From NCBI GenBank assembly GCA_007258455.2, contig VDFB02000003.1:41233986-41297985 (forward strand): a stretch of 64,000 nt of DNA, in the 5' to 3' direction. Made by a program: the position numbers and the translations under genes. This DNA comes from Sequoia sempervirens (Eukaryota; Streptophyta; Pinopsida; Cupressales; Cupressaceae). Under the pieces are notes generated by a model that worked only from the letters and a program-made list of their open reading frames with translations, did no database searches and was not told the origin of the DNA. Below are positions 21,408 to 33,527 of this stretch, one piece after another (position 1 is the first letter of the stretch; each line of letters opens with the position of its first letter).

Positions 21408-24400
21408 ATGGAATCTATTGTGGGACCATCGGGGAAGCCTATCGAGAAAGAGAAAGGAAAGAAGCCTACAAAAGTGATGAGAGGGAAAGAGGAGAAAAAT
21501 AAAATGAAGTACTAGTTCCATGGGGTGGAGTGCACCTCCAAAGCCCTCTCCACTTGGGATTCAGTGTCAGATACCAACCTCGAACATGTGGACATAGATG
21601 AGTTCAGGCAGAGGGTCATGATTAACCCCACAACTGAAAATGCCCAAAATATTAGAAAGAGTGGCCTCACCAAGGCAACCGACTTTCCACCTACACTTGT
21701 AGCTCCAAAATTAGTAATGGTAAATAGATAATGCTACCATAGTAGTACAAAAATCATTGGTCATGATGGCAAAGTGTTGGCAGATTTGTCTGCCATAGCC
21801 ATAGACCAAACATTTCATATCCCCACATTTGATGTCATGGAGGAAACATAGAAGGGATATGCTAAAAATATGTGGAAGGTAGACCCTCTAGGATGCAAGA
21901 ATCTAATCAACTAATATTGGTTGAAGGAGAAGAGGGGTAGTGCTACCAAGGTACCCCAAGAGCTATTCAGAAGTGATTTCTATGAAGAGTATCATGATTT
22001 GGTCAGTCTGTTGAGCAGAGTGATGGGCCTCCCCACTACTGCCTTCTTCCATGAGTGGATGTTCTATTTCATTGAGGAGATCATCTATGGAAAAACAAAA
22101 TTCCATTGGGAAAAGATGATCAGTGATAACATGCACAACCAGCTTATGGCTATGAATGAAACATCCCAGTTTTATATGACCTCCTACTTGATGTATCTAC
22201 TAGTGGAGGAATTCCCATACAAGGGTCTCTTTGTCACACAGAACCTGAATCTAGGGAGAGGAGAACTCAAGGTGTATGAATGCTACACACAGCTGCAATA
22301 CAAGAATTTCAAGAGGGAATACCAGAGGGTAAACAATGCCTTCATTGGGTACATTATCAGGCTCCTTGGGGGAGATTTTGAGAGAAGAGTCTCACATAGT
22401 GCCAGAGCATTCATCCAGAGGTTCAGGTACCTATTCATATAGTTCCCAAAGTTCACATACATCAAAATAAAAGGGTTCTTTGAGAGGCCCTACAAGCTAC
22501 CTCAATACCCCAATGACCATATGATTATATTGGAGGTCTCTAGACAATTGCAAAATTCCCACACTCTATTGAGCGACAAACACAAAGCAGGGATCCCATA
22601 TCCCCTAACCTTTGGGAAAGGAATGTATGTTGTTCCCATTGTCCAATGCACAAAATATTTAGAAAAGGAGATAGTTGAATACAATTTGGATCTCCACATA
22701 GCCTTACCAAGAATGGACCCATATGGGAAGTTGAAGAAATAGGTTGAGAGGTAGTATGCTCATCTACCTCATATCAAAGACTTCTGCGCCAACTGCCAAG
22801 ATGATAAGGAAGTATGAATGAGGAACTATATGTGGATGATAGCATAATTTCTGTGGTCAATAAACTTGTTCCCTATTCCCAATCAAACTGTGGAGGAGGA
22901 TGACACCATTATTGATAAACAATTCAATGTTGTAGCTGACTTGTTGTTGCCACTAATAGATTGGGACAAAGAAGAGGTCAATGACCTCGATATAGTAACA
23001 CGACCAGTTGAGAATAGGACCAAGCAATGGGTAGATGCTCAAATTGCCTAGCTTAAACTGTAAGGTGCAGTATTGACATATGGTGAATTTGAAGACGAGC
23101 TCAAAAGTGAAACTAATAGTGGAGCAGCTGCTGCCCTTGCATAAGAGGCACCTAAATCCCCTCCCGCAACAAGATCAAGGAAAAGGAAGGATGTGCCTAA
23201 ATTCCATCCTAATCACAAGGTATATACACGAAAGGCTACGGAGGGGGAATCCTCAAAGAAGGCAAAGAAATTATGAGGATTTGTAAGTGAAATGCCAACA
23301 ATTGAGGAGGATCCTTGACGTGAAGGAGAAGAAGAAGCTAAGCCGCCACAATCACCACCTACCACCTCTACTCCCGCCACTACCACTGCCATCGCCACTT
23401 CTCCACCTCCTGCATCTTAGGCACTACCTAATTCCTCTCTACCCATTGTGGACATCTCAGTTCACCTCGCTTCCACCTCACCAACGGCCCCGATAATGGT
23501 ATTGGATTCCTCCTCGGCCACAACCTCCCTACTATCATCTATCTTGCTGCCTCCTCCATTTCCCACTCTGTCCACTACAATTCCTTTGGCTACCACTACT
23601 ACTATTCCTACCCTACCAAAATCCTTTGCAAAGTATATGCAAGGAATACCCACCAAAATCTCTAGGGTGATAACGAATCCCACTATTCAAGTTGTGATGG
23701 CCTAGATTGTTGCTAGCCTACACATTCTTCCACCACCTACAGAGCCACCAAAAATGGAGGCCACCAAAGGAATAGTCGAGGAGCCCAAAGATCCTTTTAA
23801 GGATGATTACTTTGAACATCTAGAGGGTGGAATGAGCATAAATGTGGATAAGGTGGTGTCTTATGAGGAAAAGTAACACTCTTCAAAGGAAGACACTGAG
23901 GCTCTCAACACCAAGTACATAATAAAATCAAGAACTTGAAGAGTTGTCCCAACAACTCAAGGACATAGGAGAAGAGGTTGAATCTAAGAAGCAGCCTTCT
24001 GAAGAGAAAGGTGACACTAATGTCAATGTAGAAATACTTGAGGAGCCTCCACTAGTTGAGCGAGACAAAGGCCTCATTCAAGAAGAGGAAGTACCTCCTG
24101 AAAAGGAGGAAGAAGAGAGAGAAGAAGATAAATAAAAGGAAGAGGATGCACCAAGAAAGATCCCCAAGCCAGAGCATCATGCAAAGCTCAAAAAGGAAGA
24201 AAGAGTGCATCAAAAAGAAAGTATCACTAAAGAAAACATAGCCACTGCTTAATTGGACACAGAAAAGGCTATACACATTGAGGACTCCAATGAAGAAGGA
24301 GAAAGAACTGAACAAGAATCCTTGGACCATGAAGAGAAACGACCTCCATATGATCAAAGAGAGGAAGGCGATCATGAATCACCAAAAGGGGAAACTCAGG

Positions 24401-25556
24401 TGCCCGACTGGCTAGGGAGGCAGCTGCAAAAGAAATCCCCTGCTCTCGTTCATCCAAAGGCTAGACTTGAGGCCATACTGGCAAGAGTGTAGATGAAGAC
24501 AAGAAAAGAAAAGAAGCCAAGAGTTCGTTCCCACATCACAGTTGATGCTTTCGGATCAAGAACAGTGAAAATTGCTACCCCCATGACAGACAAAGGTGAG
24601 GTTGTCAACTATAACATTTCCACCATCAACTTAGGTCTGACAACTAGGGAATAGAAAATTGATGAATTCCAAGGGTCAGCGGCTACGATCATGCAATAGA
24701 TGAACAAGGATTAGTCCTTTAAAGAGGAATTAAAGGCATAGGTGGTGGATCTCATTGCCTATATTTGGAAATGGACATCTCTGGAGGAAGAAGCTCTGAC
24801 AACATCATCCGTGGCCCCACTTCTCTCCCAAGAAGAACTCACCAAAATGGAGAAAATGAAGAATTGGACCAAGGCCACTGCAAATTGGTTCTAACAAGTG
24901 TTATACAATGGTGATATGGGCATAGCCACGCTACTCAAATGACCAATAAATTTTGAGACTTGCAAAAGTAATTGGAGGGCATAGAGAATATATGTCATCA
25001 ATTCATTCAGCTGTATAGGATCACCTATCCTAATCTTGAGGCCATTCTCAAGATGCCTCAAAAAACATGGGAAAAGGAGTTGGCCCTCGTGAAAGATGGC
25101 CACTAGCTAGTGGAGACTTGGAAAATGGGTTTGGATCATAGGAGGGACATCTTGGAAAGAGTGTTGCATGAGGTTGAAATTGACCTCGAATGGGTTGTAG
25201 AGCACATAACAGACAATGAAGACTATCTTAAGCTAATGACTGATTATGGCATGCTTGCCCTTGAGCTAGATCCAGAGAAAATTAAGCCATTCTTCCATAA
25301 GAAAATGGAGCAAGGGTTAGTAGATACACTAACATAAGATTTCATGGACTTTGCTGCGAGGGAATTCACTTAGTCTAAACAAGTAATCTAGGCCATGCCT
25401 AGATGCACCAAGCATTGGGAGAAAATCACTAGTATATTTAAGAGGTTGAACTTCCAAGTCCTTCAATTTGATATCATGGAGTGGGACAAGCTCCATCCCT
25501 TGATCGGAAATTTGTGGAGTATGCCACCCTATAGAAAAATGAAGGAAAGTCAGTGA
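21408..25556 (+). pseudogene. Long decayed ORF H of an LTR element, function unknown
   Basis: About 1,380 codons from ATG 21408 (MESIVGPSGKPIEKEKGKK) to TGA 25554, in one phase except for a shift near 23930 and a return near 25070. Regions: a basic N-terminus; a globular part (about 21900-22740) with SDFYEEYHDLVSLLSRVMG and NLGRGELKVYECY; a Lys/Arg-rich patch near 23180 (RSRKRKDVPKF); a Ser/Thr/Pro-rich linker (23340-23700); a strongly acidic Glu/Lys stretch (23940-24400); and a helical C-terminus. No gag, zinc-finger, protease or RT motif is recognisable. Around 29 internal stops are nearly all TAG/TAA where CAG/CAA fits, or TGA where CGA fits. Its context (long leader before, purine tract after) suggests a retroelement protein rather than a host gene. 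Confidence 0.6.
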
Positions 25557-25685
25557 TTGATGAATATTTTTTTTATAGTATAGCTGGAAAATAAGGCAGC
25601 CACTAGAAGAAAAAACTGCTATAATGTCAAAGCCACTAGAGGACAAAATAGGAATGAGACAAAAATGTATTTTATATTGATATAT

Positions 25686-26130
25686 TTTGGGGGTAGGTGA
25701 AACACTAATGTAAAATTTGAATCTTGGCCACACAATGAAAGTAAATCCTGGCCATTCATTTCACTTTTGGAAAACTATAAATAGGGGTCTCCTTTCATTT
25801 TCAAAGAGAGAGTTGAGTTGTTGTGTAAAGACATGCTGCATAAATTCCAATAGAATTTCATTGCTTTGGTGGATTCTTATGTTTCTCACATGTTGCATGA
25901 TTCATCTTCTCAAAATTAATAGATTTAGTTTGTTGTTCTAAGTGTTTCATGTTACTTTTAGTAGTTTAGTTCATGTTTTCCATTGATATTGAAGAATGTT
26001 ATTTTGTTGATGCCTTCCATGTTCATGCTTTTTGTTGTTTGTTGATGATGAACAATAGTGTAAAGCTAGTTTGAACATTAACTCATTGTTGCACTTAAAA
26101 TTCATCTTTTATTCATGCTTTATGGTGAAT
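25686..26130 (+). repeat. Possible purine tract and 3' LTR start of H, cut by the gap
   Basis: TTTTGGGGGTAGG (25686-25698) is followed by TGAAACACTAATG, and a TATAAATA box lies at 25776-25783 within CTATAAATAGGGGTCTCC. These are LTR-like properties, but no partner LTR was found in the window, so this is tentative. Confidence 0.35.
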
Positions 26131-26230
26131 NNNNNNNNNNNNNNNNNNNNNNNNNNNNNNNNNNNNNNNNNNNNNNNNNNNNNNNNNNNNNNNNNNNNNN
26201 NNNNNNNNNNNNNNNNNNNNNNNNNNNNNN
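26131..26230. other. Assembly gap (100 N)
   Basis: Exactly 100 undetermined bases, the conventional size for a gap of unknown length. It hides most of the E 3' LTR and the end of the preceding element. Confidence 0.99.
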
Positions 26231-26378
26231 AAATATTCTCCGATTAACACAATAGATAGACACCAAGAGGAAGGAAAATAGCTAGCTGATGTGGAATTTC
26301 AACTTTGGACTTGGTTTTCTAAGGTAAGGATGTACGAAAGGGGAATTTGCGTAAGGGGTGTAAATCCGCTCCTATACA
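26231..26378 (-). repeat. 3' LTR of E, partial (rest in gap)
   Basis: Matches 39716-39862 (AAATATTCTCC, GATGTGGAATTT, GATTTTCTAAGGTGAGGATG-like and CTCCTATACA words). It is truncated on the left by the N run. Confidence 0.8.
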
Positions 26379-26393
26379 TTTTTCCCCCACTTG
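26379..26393 (-). other. Polypurine tract of E
   Basis: On the minus strand CAAGTGGGGGAAAAA abuts the TGTATAGGAG LTR start. Confidence 0.75.
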
Positions 26394-26569
26394 AGCGAGC
26401 ATGAATACTAATGAGTTCTTTGGTAAAGTAGATTGAAGAGTTAGTAGGGTTAGAAATGTATACCTAAATTGTCAAGGAAGTAGATCACAATTTGGAAAGC
26501 TCAAAAGCGCAAGGAAGGAAAAGGACTCCATAGCCTCATAGAAATATGAAGTTGTAGAATGAAAGTGTC

Positions 26570-27225
26570 TTACAAGCCCACAGACCTACAAGGAGGCAAC
26601 CCCCAAGATATCTCACATGAAGGAATCCCTGAGAAAGCACCTTATAAGCCCGCAGACTTGCAAGGAAGGTGTCCTCCAAGATCTGTCACATGAATGAAAC
26701 CCAAATGTAAGTGCCTCACAAGCCCGTGGACCTACAAGGAAGGTGTCCTCCAAGATCTCTCACATGAAGGAAACATAGAAAAAGCACCTTACAGACCTAG
26801 AGAACTACAAGGAAGGTGTCCTCCAAGATCTTTCACATGAAGGAAACCTAGAAAAGCACCTTATAGTCCCATAGACCTGCAAGGAAGGTGTCCTCCAAGA
26901 TATCTCGCATGAAGGAAACCTAGAAAAGTTCCTTATAGACTCGCAGACCTACAAGGAAGGTGTCCTCCAAGATCTCTCACATGAAGGAAACCCAGAAAAA
27001 GTGCCTTATAGACCTATAGACCTGCAAGGAAGGTGTCCTCTAAGATCTCTCACATGAAGGAAACCCAGAAAAGTGCCTTACAGACCTACAGAGCTACAAG
27101 GGAGTGACCCCCAAGATCTCTCGTATGGAGGAAGCTCAAAGGTGTAAGCACCTTATAGGCCCACAGACCTACAAGGAGGTGTCCCCCAAGATATCTCACA
27201 TGGAGGAAACCCAAAGAAGGAGACT
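26570..27225 (-). repeat. About nine to ten copies of a 71-74-bp tandem repeat
   Basis: The word GGTGTCCTCC recurs at about 26668, 26742, 26815, 26886, 26959 and 27032. Each copy is followed by AAGATCTCTCACATGAAGG and preceded by CACCTTATAGACC-like sequence and GACCTACAAGGAA. Flanking copies are more divergent (CCCCCAAGATATCTCACATG). The array sits in the 3' part of element E, between its ORF and 3' LTR. It is a minisatellite with no spacers. Confidence 0.88.
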
Positions 27226-27819
27226 CTGCAAAGCCAGAAAGTGGCTTTATAAGCGCACTTGCAAAGTGACATGTTTACACACAGATAAAGCATGTCCAAA
27301 AGTGGCCATACAGGCAAGTAAGTGGACAGTCATGCAGACCATCAAAGGGTCCTAGCGTGAAGAAGGGTTCCAATCAAGGGATGTGTTTGAAAGTGCAAAA
27401 GAAATGTTTCTTCTCAAAATGATTCATCATCAAGGAATCCTTTTGAAAGATGTTCACTTCATCAAGGAATTCAAAAGGAAGAGGTTGCCCCCTTGCGAGG
27501 GGAAGGTCGAAGTCATTCCCACCTCGAAGGAAAAGGTTCTCAAGTTCTTTCTTTGTGAACCCATGATAAGTAAAACGCATTCCGTTAGGGGTCCAAGTTG
27601 AGAACACGATTCTTGAACAATTTTACAAAGATTCTTGAGAAAAGATTCATTGGCCATGAATACATTTTCTAAAAATAAAAGTATCATAGAAGCGGCATTG
27701 TCACACATGAGATGGAAAAATCAAGCAAATAAGAGAGAAATATAAGAAAAGAGGGAAAAATAAATGAACACAAACATAGGGCATAGGGGTGATCTGATAT
27801 TTCGGGGTTAGAGTTGCTC

Positions 27820-27823
<4 letters not shown>

Positions 27824-27858
<35 letters not shown>
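27824..27858. repeat. (TA)n microsatellite
   Basis: An uninterrupted alternating TA run of about 17 units, within the 3' noncoding part of element E. Confidence 0.95.
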
Positions 27859-27860
<2 letters not shown>

Positions 27861-28189
27861 TATAGTAATAGTATATAAATGAACTATTATCAACCCCCTA
27901 CTATATCAGATCATGTGAAGAATGCACGAGAAGACAAAAATAAAATAAAAAATTGGGTCAACATGGAAGGGAAGCCTAAATGCCCCCAACACTTTGCATT
28001 GTCCCCAATTTTCCAAAAATCAATCACAAACATGGAAGAATGATGATACAAATAGAAGTTTCATGACACAAAATCACTCCTGTATCCAAGCACCAACAAG
28101 GGTGATAAGGTTCATCCAAGAACACATAACACAATCATAAGGGAGCACATCACAAAACACACACATCTAATCTAAAGATAAAGAAGAGG

Positions 28190-30158
28190 CCTCCCCCTAA
28201 CACTCATCAACCAAGAGGTCATCCGCTTCCCAATCTAGATCATTATAAGGGGAAGGAGGACAAGCCTAAAATGGTGGAATATTAAGGGGAGGAGTTTTTG
28301 ACCCTCCCACAACAAGGGCTAAGGAAGAAGGCCTTGCGAGGTCTCCTCCATTAGGATCTTGTGGAGCTATGGTCAACGATTTCACAAAGATTGTTGAAAA
28401 GGCAAAAACTTCATCCAGAGAGTTAAATATACACTTTGTTGGAGTTCCATGTCATACCTCAATGAATGGAGAGGGTTGCGCCCAAGATTCACCACTAGGC
28501 TCACCCAGTGACTCAAAAGTGGTGACGAACTCAACAAAAGCTAGGGATGGTTCTATTACTAGGACGAAACAAGCCAGTGCATGACCACCCTTCAAAGGCA
28601 GGCTCCTCTTATGCCCTCCATTGCTAGAGGGGCCTCCTTCTACCTTCTGCTTTGTCAGGAGATGTGAACTCCCCATAGATGAGGCAAGAGGTGTGGAGGA
28701 GGAGGATGAAACCACAACAGATACTACCAATGTGTTTGACATATCTATGGGTTTTGGGAAAGGAGGGACGTCTAGAAGGGACATCAACAAAGGTAGTTCC
28801 ACTGAAGGAGTGATGAACATCTAGACCTTTTTGGGGTCAGGCACATTCGTATTCATAGTGGGACTTGGAAGCGAGACTAAACTAGATTGAACAAAAGCAA
28901 AGGGGAGGAGAGAGGAAGATGCATCAGGAGGCCTTGAGATAGGGGTGGTTGACTCTTCTTCCTTCTTCTGCAAGGTGGCATATTCAAGCGCAAGATCCTT
29001 TCACCGACGCTTACACTCATGTACAAGGCTATTTCTGTGAATCTTCAAGCTAGAGACTGAAGGTTGCAAAGGAGCTAAAGACTCCTACTCAACCATGGGA
29101 GTGTCCACCACAACTATTTCCAATGGAGGGATAGGCTCCTAAATGGAAGCAGTAGGAGAAAATTGAGAAATAACAGGGGGAGTCAGTTCTAGCACCTTAG
29201 TAGCGGGCCTCTTCCCATTTACTACTTTGGGAGTAGAAGTAGTGTGAGGCCATGGAGGCCGAGATGTAGAGGATTCCCCATGGGGACCTTTTCTCCTAGC
29301 ATACCAAATGAACCTAGGCTCTGTGGCTAGAATAGGAAGTTTGAGAATGGGACACTTGGGCTTTTTCCAAGTGGGAACCATATGATTCTCTCACAAATGT
29401 GGAACATAATCTAATGGTACCACAACAAGGAAAGAGGAAGCATCAAAATGAATAGTAGAAGAGGAAGATGTGGGACCCTGAGGGGGCTTTTCTTCTTCTC
29501 TTCTTTGGGCCTTAGCAACATCATTGTCAACTTTCAACCAAGCCCTATGTGAAATGACATAAGGTGAGGGAGAATACCTCACTCTAAACATTAAGCACCC
29601 TTTCTTGTACTTTTGATATGTCTGGTACAAGAGGTCATTCCTAGGTGAAAGCGAACCAACGGTTGTAGGCCAAAAGTGATCTAAAGAATAACTACTATGA
29701 GCAACTTGTGGTTTGTAACTGGTGTCATGAAGCACATGCACAAAACCCTCATGAATAAAATTTAAACACTTATACACAACTGAGGGAACTGCACTCATAG
29801 CTACAAGCCAAGGGATACCTAGCTTCACTCTAAAGATTTTAGACCCCAGGATTATGTCAAAAGTAAGTTCATGGATTTTGGATCGACAAGGATTGACAAA
29901 ATAATACTACCAAGAGGGGGAAAGAAAATTTTGTTATGTGTACGAATAGTGCTCACAGGTGCATCATACCCCTCTTTGTGTAAGAAATTGATTAACATAA
30001 TCTCCTTAGTTATAATGTTCACCTAAGACGACGGGTCAACAAGAACACCTACTATAGTGTTCCTATTGATCTGCGCAAGGATGTAAAGAGGAGATGGTTC
30101 CTTATTAAAACCCATCGATAGATCCTACAAGGTGAAGGTTATACCAATAGCACTACTC
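28190..30158 (-). pseudogene. Protease-type ORF with long tail (element E), main part
   Basis: One phase is open from the D insertion site down to about 28190, with scattered TAG/TGA. After the insertion junction it reads SSAIGITFTL, LAQINRNTIVGVLVDPSS (30080-30028; the degenerate active-site loop of a retroviral-type aspartic protease, where D-S/T-G is expected), then FDIILGSKIF, KLGIPWLVAMSAVPSVVYK and CLNFIHEGFVHV, matching the conserved C-terminal part of plant gypsy proteases. The tail (about 450 residues) is rich in Pro, Ser, Glu and Lys and has no recognised domain. The missing catalytic motif and about eight stops mean it is dead. Its N-terminus is at 38276-38319. Confidence 0.7.
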
Positions 30159-30163
30159 ATAGG

Positions 30164-31909
30164 CATACCATATATTTTAGGAGTTAGGGATGCTAAAGTC
30201 TCTTTTGGTCAATTAGGGTCTTTCACCTAATGGAAAGAGATAGATCCCATACCTAAAATCTAAGTAGTTCACTCAATCTAAGATATGTATGATGAATTTT
30301 AGACTAAATTCAATGATCTAGATGCAACTAATTGATAATATTGATTGATTAAGTATGCAAAACCTAAGAAAAATAACTTTTTTGAAAACACATTGTGTAA
30401 TGCAAAAACACCTAGAAATGAATGTGAATTCCAATAGAACTTGACGAAATTGAAATTGTGCACCTGGAATATGGATGGAGACTGGAAATAGATTTTGGAA
30501 TGTTGTTGATGCTGATTTTTAGGCTTGGTGGGACTCATTCGCCATTCAAGGTGAATCAGTCCTAGTTCTGCAAAACTGTTTTAGAACCCGTTTCGAACAA
30601 AAGGATATCTAAAAATGCAAAGAACCCAAAAATGACCTAGAAGTGGGACTCATTAGCCACCCATGGTGAATGATTCCACTTTTGAATTTCTAAATATTCA
30701 AAGGTGGAATCCAGAGCTTTCAGTCTGCACTTTCTGATTCTCTAGGTGTTTGGTTTTGAAATTGTCAAATTCGGGCCTGAAATTCACTTTTTGTTGATGT
30801 TTTATCTTTTGCAATGAAGAGATGACTTGAATGACTTTACAAATTATTCTTCAATGATTTATAATCCTCTAAGATACTTAATTCTATAAACACACAAGAA
30901 GAAAAGGAGAAATGTTGAATGTTAGGGCGTGGGGGTTTGTCTTGGTCAAACCCCTTTTAGGTAATTAAACCAAAATGATGAAAGAATGGAATCAAACATG
31001 TAATAATGGGATTAATTACCTTGCCATGATGTTTGATCTTGAATTTCTGTAGCAAAACATGAAGAATATTCCATTGAATGTCTAAAAATTGATATCTTAA
31101 TGCCTTGAAATGATGAAGCCCTAGCTTGATTGACTTGAGATGGATGAATAATGAAGAATGAATGTTATTTAGAGTTTATAAAGTTGATTTTATAGGAAAT
31201 TCACCTTATTAGACCAAAAATTGGATCCCTAAGGCTGACATGTGAAAATAATAAACTTAAATTTTAATTTTTCCCACTCAAAGGTCAAAATTGGGCCAAA
31301 TGGGACTCATTCACCACCCATGGCAAATGGGTCCCATAGGGGCCATTTTGACAACTAAGATGGTAGGAAGTTAAGAAATAAGGTTTAAATGGTGACTATG
31401 TCAGTTATTTGATCAATTTAAGCCCCAGGATGCACAATTTGGGTTAATAGGGGCCTATTAGTGATGATGTGAAGGTCAATTAGGTTTTGGGACATAGAAT
31501 TCAATGTGATGGTGTGATTAAATACACTTTATAACACTTAAATGAGGTCCACATAGCCTAGGAAGGCACAAGAACCAATGTGAATGTGTAAGACACATTA
31601 CAACACTAGTTTGACATTAAGTTTGTTTTACAAGATTTCTAGATTAGTGTGAGGATGTCATTAAACACATTTTATAATGTTGAATTAGGGAGAAATGGGT
31701 TTATTAAGTCTAGAAATGTGTGAAATTCCTTTACAACACTTTACAACACCTTTACAAAACATCAATAAAAACATGTTATTCAATTTGCAAGGGTCCAAGA
31801 CCTAGTTTGGATGCATAAAGTGCCTCACAACACCTTAATCAAGGCCTCATTAAGTCCAATTTATCATGAATTATTCCCATGTCAAGCATGTTGCCTTTTT
31901 TATGGTATA
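30164..31909 (-). repeat. 3' LTR of D
   Basis: 1,746 bp, matching 36475-38275 along its length with perhaps 8-10 per cent differences by eye and several indels. It contains three copies of the palindromic GGGACTCATT box and a TATA-like TATAAAAT (minus) near 31185. Confidence 0.92.
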
Positions 31910-31924
31910 TTTAGCCCCCACTTT
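31910..31924 (-). other. Polypurine tract of D
   Basis: On the minus strand AAAGTGGGGGCTAAA immediately precedes the LTR start. It shares AAAGTGGGGG with the element C tract. Confidence 0.82.
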
Positions 31925-33527
31925 AGTTAGAGGATGAACTTGCTTCAAACTCACACTAAAGTAGACATTCAAGAGAGATGTGACTGTACAAATGCATATG
32001 ACAAAGAATGAAAAAGATAAAAGGAGGTTGTGCAAGCCCCCAGGATCCAAGATCCTAAGTCAAACCATCAAGATACATAATCATGCAATGGCAAGAACTA
32101 GGAAGAAGAGAAATATGAAACTAAAAAGGTGGATCAAGCTTTGACCGTTTGTCCAGCTAGTTGTGGATTAGATCTAGGTTGTTTGTTCAAGAAGATGCAT
32201 ACTCACTCTAGGGCGACAAAACTCTTGGTTGTCCATTGGGTGAGAAATTCCAAAATTATACTCACTTTGGGGCCACAGAACTTCTGGTTGTCCGCAAGGT
32301 GAGAAATCCCAAAAGATAAAACATACACTAGTTGGTATGCACATAGGTGGCTATGTGGAAATTCATGTCGTTGAATGGGCTTCCCACTCAACCATACTAA
32401 AGTTATACCTCCTAATAACTTTAATAAGGTGCCACAAAGGAAAATGATTTTTCGAGCTCTATGAAGTAAGCAAAACTTTGTATGCTTGACACCCATAGAC
32501 ATTGTTAATGCAGAATAGTGTAAGAATTGTTCAAAGGGATTTTCTTTTGTCTGTACAAGGTCTCATCTTAGGGAGCATCATGCTTAATGTATCCAAGAGA
32601 GGATGTGTCAAAATAAGTATCACACTCTTGTAGGGAATCAATCCTAATGACTCCACCAAGAAAAGGACACATCGCAAGAAGAAAGAAATCGTACAATGAA
32701 ATGTGAGTGGTGATGTATGCCCCCACTTTAAAGTGGTTGCGAACACCAGTACTGGGATAAATTGCTTTAAAGTAGAAGGAGACATCAGAGATTATTAGAA
32801 AATCCCTATGCCAAGTCATATGTTTCCAATAAGCTACATCATGAAAGAGGGGTAGTATGTCACATGTGATCCAACTTATGGCATGTTGTCCACATCCCAA
32901 GCTTGCTCTTAGATATTCATGAAAGGTTAATGACTAGTAAAAAGAGGAAACGACAAGTGACATACGAGGACAAGGTTGTCGAACCCCTTGCCCCCACTTA
33001 GTGCAGGACAAAGGTGAGCTGAAATTATTGGTGAGAGGGAAAATTGGTATCAAGTAGAGGAATTAGGTTCCCCCATAGAGGGAAGCATACCAAACTCCTG
33101 AAAATGTTAGATTTTACGACTCAAAGCATTCAATTCATTAGTGGAGTGACCATGAACTCTATGATATACATAGAATGATGTCTTGGAATAGATTTTATTA
33201 TGAGTTCTAGGGGAAGATATATCGAGTTATCTTGGAGGAGTCTCGACAAGATGCCCTCTTGATTAATGGTAGAAGGTGGTCTTGTGGTATGTCACAAAGA
33301 TACCCCTTGCTTAGTAGTGGTTTTCATATCTATGCAAGACTCTTTAGATTGTGAGATTTTATTCTCTTCATTATAAAAGGGTATAAAATCTAATGAATTC
33401 AAATCATGAACATTTTGCGAGATGACATTGACATTAAGCGAAGGTGTATTTGTTTGTTTCATATTTTGTAAAGGATGATTTGCAAGACCACTATTGTCGA
33501 TGAGTTAGGATGGATGATGGTTAAGGT
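31925..33527 (-). other. 3' interior of D, no recognised gene
   Basis: This is where RT and integrase would be expected, but none of their motifs is visible on the minus strand. The best ORFs (32900-32531 and 32502-32203) have no recognisable domain. CACACTCACTTTGGGGCC-like and TGGTTGTCC words recur near 32200-32300. It is probably a deleted, heavily decayed or replaced pol region. Confidence 0.4.

Noticed and set aside
26570..27225. CRISPR-like array
   Set aside because: Units are contiguous without unique spacers, and the context is a plant retroelement.
32203..32900. Pol remnant in the D interior
   Set aside because: The ORFs have no RT, RNase H or integrase motif that I can identify.
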